DNA of 64,000 nt from Clostridiales bacterium (lineage in GTDB: Bacteria > Bacillota > Clostridia > Peptostreptococcales > Anaerovoracaceae), in the NCBI GenBank assembly GCA_009911365.1, contig QXXF01000003.1, positions 186,001 to 250,000 on the forward strand, in the 5' to 3' direction. Positions within the stretch are counted from its first letter, which is position 1, and each line of letters begins with the position of its first letter. Below, piece by piece: positions 25,005 to 34,008 of the stretch. A program made the translations under genes and the position numbers. The notes beneath the pieces were generated by a model. That model worked only from the letters and a program-made list of their open reading frames with translations. It did no database searches and was not told where the DNA came from.

Positions 25005-26624
25005 TCAGGTCAAAGGAACGAGCGATTCTTGCTGATACACGATATTCCCGGCTGTCATAGTCATTACGGGTTTGATATCCAGGATCTCCTTGTCGCTGGC
25101 AGTGAAAATGTTCCGATCCAGCACCGTGATATCCGCGGATTTCCCAGTTTCCAAAGTCCCGGTGTCCGCATCTATATTCAAAGCCATGGCAGAGCCGATG
25201 GTGTATATTTTCAATATTTCCGCAATAGACAGCTTTTGTTCTGGATGCCAGCCTCCTGCCGGATGACCGTTGTCATTGGCTCTGGTGACAGCGGCGTAGA
25301 TGCCCAGCATAGGATTGAAATGGACCACAGGATAATCGGAACCTGTACCAATGATTCCACCGGAATTTAGAACGTCACGGAAGAGCCAAGTGTGCGCCTC
25401 TCTTTCTTGACCTAGGTAATCCAAAGCATCGTCAATATAAAAGGTCAAATGGCAGGGATGCATGTCAGCTACCACGCCCAGTTGTCCGAACCTAGGAACA
25501 TCGGCGGGGGCACAATATTCGATATGCTCCACAGTGTGGCGGCGGGAAATCGGGCCATATTTACGTAAAGCTTTTTCATAGCAGTCCAGAGTGAAGCGAA
25601 TGGCTGCGTCACCAATAGCGTGGACACGGCAATTGATGCCCATGCCACAGGCCCTCGTGATATCCGACTCCAGTTTCTGTGCGTCGATCACCGGACCGCC
25701 GCAGGTATCTTTCTTGTTAGAATAAGGTTCCAGCATCCATGCCGTATGCACGGTGAGAACACCATCCAAGATGGCTTTCAATCCAGAGAACCGGAGCATG
25801 TCAGAACAATACTGCTCTCGGAGAGCTTCCACCTGCGCTTTGTTGAAATCCAGCAGGGGCGGATAGAAGCAGATTCTTGTGGTCAGCTGGCCTTCTTGCT
25901 CCATGGACTGATAAAGGGGATAAGGTTCCGTGACTCCGCATGGGAAAACATCGCCCACAGTAGTGATGCCAGCAGCGTTGATTTGGCTCAAGAAGCGGGC
26001 CAGCGATTTTTTTCTGGCTTCCAGGGGCCTTACCAGCAACATCTGCAGGGGGTAAACCGCAGTATCGTTGAGCACGCCGGTTAGCTCCCCACTTGCGTCC
26101 TTTTCTATGCTGTTTGTTGGATCAGGGAGATCCTTTGTGATTCCGGCTTCTTCCAGGGCCTTGCTGTTGACATACCAGGTATGGCAGTCCCATGTCATGA
26201 TCATGACCGGCCGATCACTGATATATTGGTCAATGGCCTTTGCGTCAGGGACAAACTGATCTTCCAGGTCAAACAAGTTAAAGTTGATGGCATACAGCAC
26301 CGCGTCTTTGTTCTTTTCACCAAAAGCCTTTATTTTCTCTATCACTTCTAGGAAGGTTTTGGAACCTGCCACATCAACGCAGAACTCCGGGTCAGTCATT
26401 TCCATGAAATTTCCCATGTGAACGTGGGAATCTATGAATCCCGGCAGGATGGTTCTATGGCCATAATCTATGACTTTTGCGCTTTCCGTAAGGTAAGGAA
26501 GTAGTTCTTCTTCAGGAAACGTGCCTACGATTTTCCCATCCTGGATTACGATGCCTCCGGCCATGGGAACTTCACTGACACTGTCAAAGATGCAGCGGCT
26601 TTTTAAAACATACCTTGCTTTCAT
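25005..26624 (-). CDS. YtcJ-like amidohydrolase (Amidohydro_3)
   Basis: Metal-dependent hydrolase of the amidohydrolase superfamily. Seen: TILPGFIDSHVHMG (first HxH metal motif), TWDCHTWYVNSKALE, CRVHAIGDAAIR, RRHTVEHIEYCAP and GTGSDYPVVHFNP (last Asp ligand). About 539 residues, typical of YtcJ proteins, which act on amides, imides or related cyclic compounds of unknown nature. The start is placed at 26624 (MKARYVLK): GAGGAG is nine bases upstream, while the ATG at 26633 touches that site. It is the last gene of an MFS-alcohol dehydrogenase-amidohydrolase operon with a 21-base gap, so it probably processes whatever the MFS carrier imports. Confidence 0.88.
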   Translation of the reverse strand: MKARYVLKSRCIFDSVSEVPMAGGIVIQDGKIVGTFPEEELLPYLTESAKVIDYGHRTILPGFIDSHVHMGNFMEMTDPEFCVDVAGSKTFLEVIEKIKAFGEKNKDAVLYAINFNLFDLEDQFVPDAKAIDQYISDRPVMIMTWDCHTWYVNSKALEEAGITKDLPDPTNSIEKDASGELTGVLNDTAVYPLQMLLVRPLEARKKSLARFLSQINAAGITTVGDVFPCGVTEPYPLYQSMEQEGQLTTRICFYPPLLDFNKAQVEALREQYCSDMLRFSGLKAILDGVLTVHTAWMLEPYSNKKDTCGGPVIDAQKLESDITRACGMGINCRVHAIGDAAIRFTLDCYEKALRKYGPISRRHTVEHIEYCAPADVPRFGQLGVVADMHPCHLTFYIDDALDYLGQEREAHTWLFRDVLNSGGIIGTGSDYPVVHFNPMLGIYAAVTRANDNGHPAGGWHPEQKLSIAEILKIYTIGSAMALNIDADTGTLETGKSADITVLDRNIFTASDKEILDIKPVMTMTAGNIVYQQESLVPLT

Positions 26625-26645
26625 CGTTTTCATCTCCTCTGTTGT

Positions 26646-27794
26646 TTATTGATACGCTTTTTGAAAGATATCTAGAAAATCGGCTTCAGTTGCTGTTCTA
26701 GGGTTGCTTTCCACAGAAACGTTCACAGAGGCTCTTTTGGCAAGCTCCGGCAGATCTTCGGCCTTAGTTCCCAAATCTTTGAGAGAAGGAATGTTTAGAT
26801 CCTTGTTCAACTTATGTACGGCTTTGACAGCTGTGAAAGCGGCCATTTCTGGGCTCATACCATCAATGTTTTCACCCATGGCCTTTGCGATTTGAGCGAA
26901 CTTCTCATAATCAGAGGCATAATTATATTCCATCACATAAGGGAGCAGGACTGCCATGGCCACGCCATGGGGCGTATCGTAAAGGCCGCCTAGGGCTTCT
27001 CCCATGCAGTGGACTCCAGCGATATCGGAGTTCCCAAAGCAAATGCCCGCAATCAGGCTTCCCAGCAGCATGTTGGCGTTGGCTTCTTTTGAAGTCCCGT
27101 TTATTGCTTTTCTGATGTTTTCCGCAATCATTTGGATTGCGTAGATGCCGCAAGCGTCTGTGATAGGTTCTGCTGCCTTGCAGGTGTATCCTTCGATGGC
27201 ATGGGTGAGAGCGTCCATCCCCGTGGCCGCGATCATGGAAGGCGGCAGGCTTTCTATTAGAAGCGGATCCACTAAAGCGAGTTTCGCTGCGATCAGGGGA
27301 CTACCGATGCTCATTTTAAAGTGGCGTTTCGTATCAGTGATCACAGACCAAAAGGTGACTTCGCTGCCTGTCCCGACTGTGGTCGGAATGGCAATCAGAT
27401 CGCAGATGGGCTTTTGAATCTTATCCAGCCCTTCATAGTCGTTGATAGTGCCGCCGTGGGTCATGAGAACGCCTACGGCCTTGGCCGTGTCCATGGAACT
27501 GCCGCCGCCTATGGCCACCAGCATGTCCGCATCATATTCCTCTGCCATTTGATAGGCTTTCTGCACAGTGATGTCGCGAGGGTTCGGCTCAATGCCATCA
27601 AAAATCTTGTACTGGATCTTGCTTTCTGCCAAAGATGCGGTGATTTTGTCAATAATACCTGCGGCGATCAGCCCCTTGTCTGTAATGACCATTGGCCGGG
27701 AATGGCCCATTTTTTTGATCTCATCTGCCAAGTTTTGAGAAACACCCTCTCCAAAAGAGATTTTGGTAGGGAGCACGAATTCAAAATTATTCAT
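26646..27794 (-). CDS. Iron-containing alcohol dehydrogenase
   Basis: NAD(P)-dependent group III alcohol dehydrogenase interconverting an alcohol and an aldehyde. The cofactor motif GGGSSMDTAKAVG and the metal-ligand regions MDALTHAIEGY and HCMGEALGGLYDTPHGVA are present. 382 residues, normal. GGAAGACAA precedes the ATG, which overlaps the MFS stop by one base (TAATG), so translation is coupled. It belongs to the same operon as the MFS carrier and the amidohydrolase. Substrate unknown. Confidence 0.92.
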   Translation of the reverse strand: MNNFEFVLPTKISFGEGVSQNLADEIKKMGHSRPMVITDKGLIAAGIIDKITASLAESKIQYKIFDGIEPNPRDITVQKAYQMAEEYDADMLVAIGGGSSMDTAKAVGVLMTHGGTINDYEGLDKIQKPICDLIAIPTTVGTGSEVTFWSVITDTKRHFKMSIGSPLIAAKLALVDPLLIESLPPSMIAATGMDALTHAIEGYTCKAAEPITDACGIYAIQMIAENIRKAINGTSKEANANMLLGSLIAGICFGNSDIAGVHCMGEALGGLYDTPHGVAMAVLLPYVMEYNYASDYEKFAQIAKAMGENIDGMSPEMAAFTAVKAVHKLNKDLNIPSLKDLGTKAEDLPELAKRASVNVSVESNPRTATEADFLDIFQKAYQ

Positions 27795-29080
27795 TATTTG
27801 TCTTCCTTTCTTTCCTGAAATTTAAATGCGTTAGAAGTAACAGTTCCGCGGATCAGCCCACAGATCACAATGAAGGCTGCGCATACGATAAATGGAACTG
27901 TATATGTACCAGTAGCGTTGAGCACCATGCCAATGATAGTGGCACCAAAAGCTCCGCCCAGAGAGATGAACATGTTCACATAGCTGATATAGCGACCAGT
28001 GTCCTTTTCCCCAAACATATGGTTCACCAAGAGCGGCGAGATCACGTTGACTGCGGGGCAGCCAAAGCCATAGCCGATAATGAGGATTCCGATTCCTGCT
28101 ATGCCCAGCTGCGGGATGAGCAGCTGTCCAATAAAGGCCAGGGCGAATAAAATAGCTGTCAAAATCGCACCTGCCCGCAGATGGCCTTTGTCACAGACTG
28201 CGCCGATCGCAATGGAGCCTACGAACAAAAGCCCGATAGACACGGATACGATATTTCCGCCAAAGGTAGGGCTGTAGCCATTCATGACTAGGAAGGTCTG
28301 GGTATGAAGCAGTACATTGACAGAAGCGACCACTAGTAAAGATCCTGATAAAAACATCATCCAGGTGGAAACTTTGCGGATTCCAATGCGGAAAGGAATT
28401 CCAGGCTTGTCCTGTTCTAATAGGACGGAGGCCTCACTTTCAGCACCATCTCCCATTCTAGCGATACCTTTGCTTTCCGGGCTCCATTTGGCGAAGGCCA
28501 GCACCAAAGGGACGCATATGACGATCAGGGCGATGGCGATCGACAGATAAGCGGTCCGCCAGCCCAGGTTGAGTACAGTTTGGTTTAGGATGGGCATGAT
28601 GGCCATGCAGCCCAGGCTAGTGCCTCCAAAGACCAAGCTGAGGGCCACGCCTCTGGCCTTTGCGCCGAACCAGTTTGTCACAAGAACCGTGCATGGTGTC
28701 GAAGTCAACCCGCTCATGCAAATCCCCAGGGGAATGGCGAATAAATAAAAATGCCATAATTCTGTGCTTCTGGAAAAGCCAAACATACCGACTGCGCCGC
28801 ATATGGCACTGATGATCATAATGGGTTTTATCATGTTTTCTGTCATACGCTTTTGGACAAGCAGTAGCACGATAATGGAGGCCAAGCTTTGGATGGTCAT
28901 CCATACGACAAAATCTCCAATCTGAAGCCCCAGATCCGTAGTGACCGGCAGCGTGAACACGCCAGACACGGAAACGATGCAGGCATAGCCAAAGATCATG
29001 AGGATGAATCCCATAATTACCACATACCAGCCAAAATAAAATTTTCCATTTTCATCTTTTAGTCCTATTTTATTCTGCAT
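27794..29080 (-). CDS. MFS transporter, OFA (oxalate/formate antiporter-like) group
   Basis: A 428-residue, 12-helix carrier. The beginning (FYFGWYVVIMGFILMIFGYA) and GFSRSTELWHFYLFAIPLG resemble the monocarboxylate/OFA branch of the major facilitator superfamily. It starts the leftward operon and is likely to import or exchange the acid or amide processed by the two enzymes behind it. The ATG at 29080 has no good ribosome site of its own; an AGGAGG lies about 40 bases upstream, separated from it by a short hairpin and micro-ORF (see 29087-29125). Confidence 0.88.
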   Translation of the reverse strand: MQNKIGLKDENGKFYFGWYVVIMGFILMIFGYACIVSVSGVFTLPVTTDLGLQIGDFVVWMTIQSLASIIVLLLVQKRMTENMIKPIMIISAICGAVGMFGFSRSTELWHFYLFAIPLGICMSGLTSTPCTVLVTNWFGAKARGVALSLVFGGTSLGCMAIMPILNQTVLNLGWRTAYLSIAIALIVICVPLVLAFAKWSPESKGIARMGDGAESEASVLLEQDKPGIPFRIGIRKVSTWMMFLSGSLLVVASVNVLLHTQTFLVMNGYSPTFGGNIVSVSIGLLFVGSIAIGAVCDKGHLRAGAILTAILFALAFIGQLLIPQLGIAGIGILIIGYGFGCPAVNVISPLLVNHMFGEKDTGRYISYVNMFISLGGAFGATIIGMVLNATGTYTVPFIVCAAFIVICGLIRGTVTSNAFKFQERKEDK

Positions 29081-29086
29081 TATTTT

Positions 29087-29125
29087 CTATTGATGCCTTT
29101 TTCTATTGGGCATCAATATCCTCCT
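29087..29125 (-). promoter_or_regulatory. Micro-ORF and hairpin between AGGAGG and the MFS start
   Basis: On the minus strand AGGAGG (29125-29120) is followed at ideal spacing by an ATG (29113-29111) opening an 8-codon frame, MPNRKRHQ, that ends at 29087, six bases before the MFS ATG. The frame overlaps a perfect 6-bp stem, GATGCC and GGCATC (29109-29114 with 29092-29097). Either a leader peptide gives coupled re-initiation, or the stem brings the ribosome site close to the real start. The gap from here to the LuxR gene (29126-29425) holds divergent promoters: TACAAT at 29288-29293 is preceded by TGG and points right. Nothing else was seen there. Confidence 0.4.
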
Positions 29126-29425
29126 TTCTGTTTTTTCAAAGGTTTTGGCAGCTGCCGACGAATGTATACATGCGATGATTTTATATTACTATATTTTCTG
29201 AATATTGAAATAACCACCTTGTGTGATCGAGGGGGTTACTATTTCTGAAAAAAAGACCAGCCTACTACGTTTCTACTACTTTTGTGGTACAATGAGTATT
29301 ATTTCCCGCGTAGAATGTTTCCTAGCAGGGGAACCTATTTTATAATGAAAGCAGGAAATATTGCTTGTGACATTTCTGGAATATCATAGGGAGAACACTG
29401 ATTTTGGGAAGGGACAGGTGCGGTG

Positions 29426-30196
29426 ATGCTTTCGTCTAATGAATGGGAAGTGATGAACAAAATCATATTAAAGATTTATTCAGAAGAGCATTCGCGGTCC
29501 ATGCGCCAATCTTTTCTTGAAAACCTGCGGGCTTTGATTGATTTTGACATAGCAGAGTTCAGCTTGCTAGATGAACAAGCTAGGTTATGCGATTCTGTGG
29601 AAGTCAATATGTTCAGCGATGAAAAGATCCATATTGCGGAAACGTATAACAAATACAAGGAAGTGTATGGCAGTGAGATCACTGATTATATCTTCAGATA
29701 TCCTGAATCTTTTATTGCCTGCGGACGTACCACTTTATTTCGGGGAGACACCTTCAAACGTACAAAATTTCAAACCCTGTTTCTCAGATCCATAAATATG
29801 AAGTATTGCTGTACGCTGACAGTCAGAGCCAATGGCGATCTGATTGGGGAAGTGTCTTTGTATTGCTCTATGGATCCTGATTTTTCGGAGAAAGATATCT
29901 ATATCTTGTCACAGCTCAAAGACCATCTGGCGGTTAAACTTTCCCAGCTGCGTGACCGGAACGCCTCACGCAAGCTTTCAAAAGCACAGCTGGATTTTCT
30001 GCTGGAAAAAAACTTGACAGAAAGGGAAACGCAAATCATTGAATTGATTTTTGCGGATGTTTCCAATCATGAAATCGCCGCCTCCCTGTATATCAGCGGC
30101 AATACTTTGAAAAAACACGTCTCCAATATCTACAAAAAACTTAATGTTTCCTCCAGGAACCAGCTGCGCTATGTCCTGTCTGAAATCAGCATCTGA
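29426..30196 (+). CDS. LuxR-family response regulator-like activator
   Basis: A 256-residue regulator. Residues 1-180 form a sensor-like domain with no receiver Asp motif, GAF-like in pattern (FDIAEFSLLDEQARL, CCTLTVRANGDLIGEVSLYC). The C-terminal helix-turn-helix of LuxR type reads LTERETQIIELIFADVSNHE, then the recognition helix region SGNTLKKHVSNIYKKLNV. The start is ATG 29426 or GTG 29423, with only a weak site (GGACAGG). It is divergent from the MFS/dehydrogenase/amidohydrolase operon and probably controls it. The neighbouring paaK operon is a second possible target. Confidence 0.85.
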   Translation: MLSSNEWEVMNKIILKIYSEEHSRSMRQSFLENLRALIDFDIAEFSLLDEQARLCDSVEVNMFSDEKIHIAETYNKYKEVYGSEITDYIFRYPESFIACGRTTLFRGDTFKRTKFQTLFLRSINMKYCCTLTVRANGDLIGEVSLYCSMDPDFSEKDIYILSQLKDHLAVKLSQLRDRNASRKLSKAQLDFLLEKNLTERETQIIELIFADVSNHEIAASLYISGNTLKKHVSNIYKKLNVSSRNQLRYVLSEISI

Positions 30197-30236
30197 GAAA
30201 TCGACCCCCGTTGAGCTAACTTGTTTTCGTAAAAAT

Positions 30237-30265
30237 TTGATTTTTGAATAAAAATGAGATACAAT
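30237..30265 (+). promoter_or_regulatory. Sigma-70-type promoter of the paaK-ior operon
   Basis: TTGATT (30237-30242), 17 bases, TACAAT (30260-30265). It lies 72 bases before the first paaK start and serves the run paaK-iorA-iorB-paaK-ACT. Confidence 0.75.
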
Positions 30266-30336
30266 GTTTCTATATGAAAATCAGGCCAAGAAGCTTGAAA
30301 TTTGAAGAAATGAATAGAACAAAGAAGAGAGAAAAC

Positions 30337-31647
30337 ATGGAACATATTATTTGGAACAAAGAAATGGAATGCGCGGATAAAACCACGATCAAGAATATCC
30401 AGCTGGAACGTCTGAAAAAAATCGTGGACACCTGCTATAATCGGGTGCCGCTTTACAAGAAAAAATTCGATGAGATCGGCTTAAAGCCAGAGCATATCAA
30501 AACCCTGGAAGATGTGAGACACCTGCCGTTCACAACAGCAGATGACTTGAGAGACAGCTATCCATTTGGAATGTTCGCAGTGGACAAACGGGAAGTGGTG
30601 CGGATTCACGGTTCTTCCGGCACCACAGGAAAACCAAAAATCGTAGGCTATACGAAAAAGGACTTGGACAATTGGTCTGAAATCATGGCTAGAGTCATCT
30701 GCGCGGCAGGGGGAACGCCTGACGATATCGTGCAGATCGCATTTGGCTACGGCCTTTTCACAGGAGGATTCGGCCTTCATTATGGCATGGAAAAGCTGGG
30801 AGCCATGGTGGTGCCATTGTCTAGTGGAAACACGGAACGGCAGCTGATGATCATGCAGGACTTTGAATCCACCATCCTCATCGCTACCCCGTCCTATGCC
30901 TTGTATCTGGCGGATGAAATCGAGAAAAAAGGGATTGACAAAGATAAGATCAAGTTGCGTCTGGCGCTCTTCGGCGGTGAAGGCCACACGGAAGAAATGC
31001 GCAATAAAATCGAAAAGCAGCTGGGCATCCTGGCAACGGAAAACTACGGCCTTTCCGAAGTAGGCGGCCCGGGTTATTCCGGTGAATGCTATTTGAAGCG
31101 GGGCATGCACATTGCGGAAGACCAGTATTATTCGGAGATCATAGACCCAGATACCCTGCAGCCGCTGCCAATGGGAGAAAAAGGCGAGGTGGTTATCACC
31201 ACTTTGACAAAAGAAGCCTTCCCAGTGCTCCGCTACAGGACTAGAGACATCAGCTGGTTCAATGACGAACCTTGTGAATGCGGCAGGACTTCCATGCGCA
31301 TGGCTAAGATCCAGGGACGCACGGATGATATGATGGTCATCCGCGGAGTCAATGTGTTCCCATCCCAGATCGAATCCGTCATCATGAGCATGAAGGAAGT
31401 AGAGCCGTTCTACGAGATCGTATTGACCACAGAAGGGTATATGGATCGGATCGAGGTCAAAGTAGAGTTCTCGGATTCATCGCTATTAGACGATTTTACC
31501 AAGTTGGAACACCTGAGGCAGAAAATCAAGCACAAGTTGCGAGTGATCCTGAACATTGACGCAAAAGTGACGCTGGTTTCCTCAGGTACGCTGCCAAGAT
31601 TTGAGGGAAAAGCCAAGAGAGTGATCGATCATAGAAAAAACAAATAA
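30337..31647 (+). CDS. Phenylacetate-CoA ligase family protein (first copy)
   Basis: Adenylate-forming enzyme that joins an aryl acid to CoA, or runs in reverse to make ATP from an arylacetyl-CoA. Motifs: IHGSSGTTGKPKIVGYT (phosphate loop), FGYGLFTGGFGLHYG, ATENYGLSEVGGPG, RYRTRDISWFN, and the C-terminal RTDDMMVIRGVNVFPSQIE with the lid domain. 436 residues from ATG 30337 (AAGAGAG upstream). In-frame codons before it are poorly supported. It lies directly upstream of iorAB, the layout found where aromatic amino acids are fermented through indolepyruvate-type oxidoreductase. The second copy at 34009 is similar but clearly diverged. Confidence 0.9.
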   Translation: MEHIIWNKEMECADKTTIKNIQLERLKKIVDTCYNRVPLYKKKFDEIGLKPEHIKTLEDVRHLPFTTADDLRDSYPFGMFAVDKREVVRIHGSSGTTGKPKIVGYTKKDLDNWSEIMARVICAAGGTPDDIVQIAFGYGLFTGGFGLHYGMEKLGAMVVPLSSGNTERQLMIMQDFESTILIATPSYALYLADEIEKKGIDKDKIKLRLALFGGEGHTEEMRNKIEKQLGILATENYGLSEVGGPGYSGECYLKRGMHIAEDQYYSEIIDPDTLQPLPMGEKGEVVITTLTKEAFPVLRYRTRDISWFNDEPCECGRTSMRMAKIQGRTDDMMVIRGVNVFPSQIESVIMSMKEVEPFYEIVLTTEGYMDRIEVKVEFSDSSLLDDFTKLEHLRQKIKHKLRVILNIDAKVTLVSSGTLPRFEGKAKRVIDHRKNK

Positions 31648-31666
31648 AAATATCAGAGGTTAAAAT

Positions 31667-33394
31667 ATGGAAAAGAAAATCATGTTAGGAAATGAGGCCT
31701 TCGCAAGAGGTGCTTATGAAGCGGGAGTAACGGTCATATCCTCTTATCCTGGGACTCCTAGCACGGAAGTGACAGAATCCGCTGCCAAATACGAGGAAAT
31801 CCATGTGGAATGGGCACCCAACGAAAAGGTGGGGACAGAAGTGGCTGTGGGTGCGTCTATCGGCGGGGCGAGAGCACTGTCCTGCATGAAGCACGTGGGA
31901 CTCAACGTGGCTGCGGATCCGTTCTATACGGCGGCTTACACAGGCGTGACAGGCGGGCTGGTGATCTTGGTCGCAGATGACAACGGCTGTCATTCTAGTC
32001 AAAACGAACAGGATTCCCGCTATCACGGAAGGGCTGCGGGCGTTCCCATCCTGGAGCCTGCCAATGCCCAGGAATGCAAAGACTTTATGAAATACGCTTA
32101 TGATCTGAGCGAAACATATGATACGCCAGTGCTGCTGCGCTCCAACACAAGAATTTCTCACTCCAGGGGCATTGTCACAGTGGAAGACCGGCAGGCGCGG
32201 GAAGTCAAGCCTTATGAAAAGAACATTCAAAAGTACGTGGCAATGCCAGCCATGGCCAAGAAATTACATATCGCCCAGGAGAAAAGACTGAACCAGATCC
32301 AAGCGGATTCTAAGGATTTCCCCATCAATAGGATGGAAATCAATGATAAAAAGATGGGCATCATCACCAGCGGCATCTGCTATCAATACGTCAAAGAAGC
32401 GCTGCCAAATGCCAGCGTGCTGAAAATGGGACTGATCAATCCCCTGCCAAGGGATTTGATTCAGGAGTTCGCAGATCAGGTGGAAGAGGTCTATGTGATC
32501 GAAGAGGGAACCCCATTCTTTGAAGAACAGATCAGAGCCATGGGCATCCCAGCCAAGGGCAAGGACATGTTCACCATTCAGGGGGAATACTCTGCGAACA
32601 TGATCCGCAAAGCCTTTACTGGAGAAGAACCGGAGCACGTTGCGCCCCAAGAAGCGCCGGGAAGGCCGCCGCTTATGTGTGCGGGCTGCCCGCATAGAGG
32701 ATTGTTCTACATTCTTTCCAAATTAAAGAAAACGGTTTTAGGCGACATCGGCTGTTACACGCTGGGCTCTTTGCCGCCAATGTCAGCCATGGACGCATGC
32801 CTTTGCATGGGTGCTTCCATTACCATGGCTCATGGATTTGAAAAGGCAAGAGGAAAAGACGCCGCAAAGGATACTGTTGCGGTTTTGGGCGACTCCACTT
32901 TCTTTCATTCTGGGATCACAGGTTTGATCAACATGAACTATAATCAGTCCGCAGGGACCGTCATTGTGCTGGACAATCGGATCACGGGAATGACCGGACA
33001 TCAGCATAATCCATCCACAGGGAAAAACGCCAAGGGTCAGGAAGCTCCGGCTATCGATATCGCCCAGCTGGCAAAAGCCTGCGGCGTAAAGCATGTGGTA
33101 GAAGTGGATCCATTCGACCTTGAAGCAGTGGAAAGGGCTGTGAAAGAGGAAACTGCCAGAGAAGAACTTTCCGTCATCATCACAAAACGTCCTTGCGCCC
33201 TGATCGTCAAGCAGCCAGATATTCCATATGTGATCACGGATAACTGCAAGAACTGCAAAAAATGTCTGTCCATCGGCTGCCCGGCCATCGAAGTGGCTGA
33301 GGGCAAACCGGTCATTGCCCCAGAAAGCTGCGTTGGCTGCGGACTGTGTGCGGACGTATGTCCGTTTGAGGCCATTGAAATGGAGGTAAAATAG
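31667..33394 (+). CDS. iorA: Indolepyruvate ferredoxin oxidoreductase, alpha subunit
   Basis: Large subunit of the enzyme that converts aryl pyruvates to aryl-acetyl-CoA, CO2 and reduced ferredoxin. The N-terminal pyrimidine-binding domain (LGNEAFARGAYEAGVTVISS, YPGTPSTEV, KHVGLNVAADPFYTAAYTG) is followed by the TPP-binding domain (AGCPHRGLFYIL, GDIGCYTLG, VLGDSTFFHSGITGLINMNY) and two [4Fe-4S] motifs at the end (CKNCKKCLSIGCP, CVGCGLCADVCP). 575 residues, normal for IorA. It is followed by iorB with a 1-base gap. Reduced ferredoxin would feed other redox enzymes and energy conservation. Confidence 0.95.
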   Translation: MEKKIMLGNEAFARGAYEAGVTVISSYPGTPSTEVTESAAKYEEIHVEWAPNEKVGTEVAVGASIGGARALSCMKHVGLNVAADPFYTAAYTGVTGGLVILVADDNGCHSSQNEQDSRYHGRAAGVPILEPANAQECKDFMKYAYDLSETYDTPVLLRSNTRISHSRGIVTVEDRQAREVKPYEKNIQKYVAMPAMAKKLHIAQEKRLNQIQADSKDFPINRMEINDKKMGIITSGICYQYVKEALPNASVLKMGLINPLPRDLIQEFADQVEEVYVIEEGTPFFEEQIRAMGIPAKGKDMFTIQGEYSANMIRKAFTGEEPEHVAPQEAPGRPPLMCAGCPHRGLFYILSKLKKTVLGDIGCYTLGSLPPMSAMDACLCMGASITMAHGFEKARGKDAAKDTVAVLGDSTFFHSGITGLINMNYNQSAGTVIVLDNRITGMTGHQHNPSTGKNAKGQEAPAIDIAQLAKACGVKHVVEVDPFDLEAVERAVKEETAREELSVIITKRPCALIVKQPDIPYVITDNCKNCKKCLSIGCPAIEVAEGKPVIAPESCVGCGLCADVCPFEAIEMEVK

Positions 33395-33395
33395 G

Positions 33396-33971
33396 ATGAA
33401 AGACATGAATATATTGATCGTAGGAGTGGGCGGTCAGGGGACCTTGCTGGCTAGCGTGATACTAGGAAAGATCGCTTTGGAAGAAGGCTTTGACGTGAAG
33501 CTGGCAGAAGTCCACGGCATGGCGCAAAGAGGCGGCAGCGTAGTGACCCATGTGCGGATCAGTGAAAAGGAAGTCTGCTCCCCGCTCATTGAAGAAGGTG
33601 GCGCGGATGTGATCGTTGCCTTTGAAGAACTGGAAGCCTATAGATGGATTCCTTACCTAAAAAAAGACGGTGCTATTTTCGTTAACACGCAGCAGATCAA
33701 ACCAATGCCAGTTATTTTAGGGGATGCGGATTATCCAGAAGACGTGGTGGGTTTTCTGAATGCGAACGCCAACAAAGTGACCTGTCTGGACGCACTGGGG
33801 ATCGCTACGGAATGCGGCAGCCAGAAGGCCGTCAACACTGTGCTCTTAGGAGCCATGGCAAAGGAACTGCCATTTCCAAAGGAAACATGGCTGAAACAGA
33901 TCGAAAGCACAGTGAAACCAAAGTTTGTTGAGCTGAACAAGACAGCCTTTGAAAAGGGCTACCAAGCTTAA
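33396..33971 (+). CDS. iorB: Indolepyruvate ferredoxin oxidoreductase, beta subunit
   Basis: The 191-residue gamma-type subunit that pairs with IorA. The start MKDMNILIVGVGGQGTLLAS carries the family motif GVGGQG. EVHGMAQRGGSVVTHVRIS and IVAFEELEAYRWIPYL are conserved. GGAGG lies upstream in the end of iorA, so translation is coupled. With IorA it forms the complete two-subunit enzyme. Confidence 0.94.
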   Translation: MKDMNILIVGVGGQGTLLASVILGKIALEEGFDVKLAEVHGMAQRGGSVVTHVRISEKEVCSPLIEEGGADVIVAFEELEAYRWIPYLKKDGAIFVNTQQIKPMPVILGDADYPEDVVGFLNANANKVTCLDALGIATECGSQKAVNTVLLGAMAKELPFPKETWLKQIESTVKPKFVELNKTAFEKGYQA

Positions 33972-34008
33972 TGATAGAAAAATTACATACAAAAGGAGTT
34001 GAAGCACA

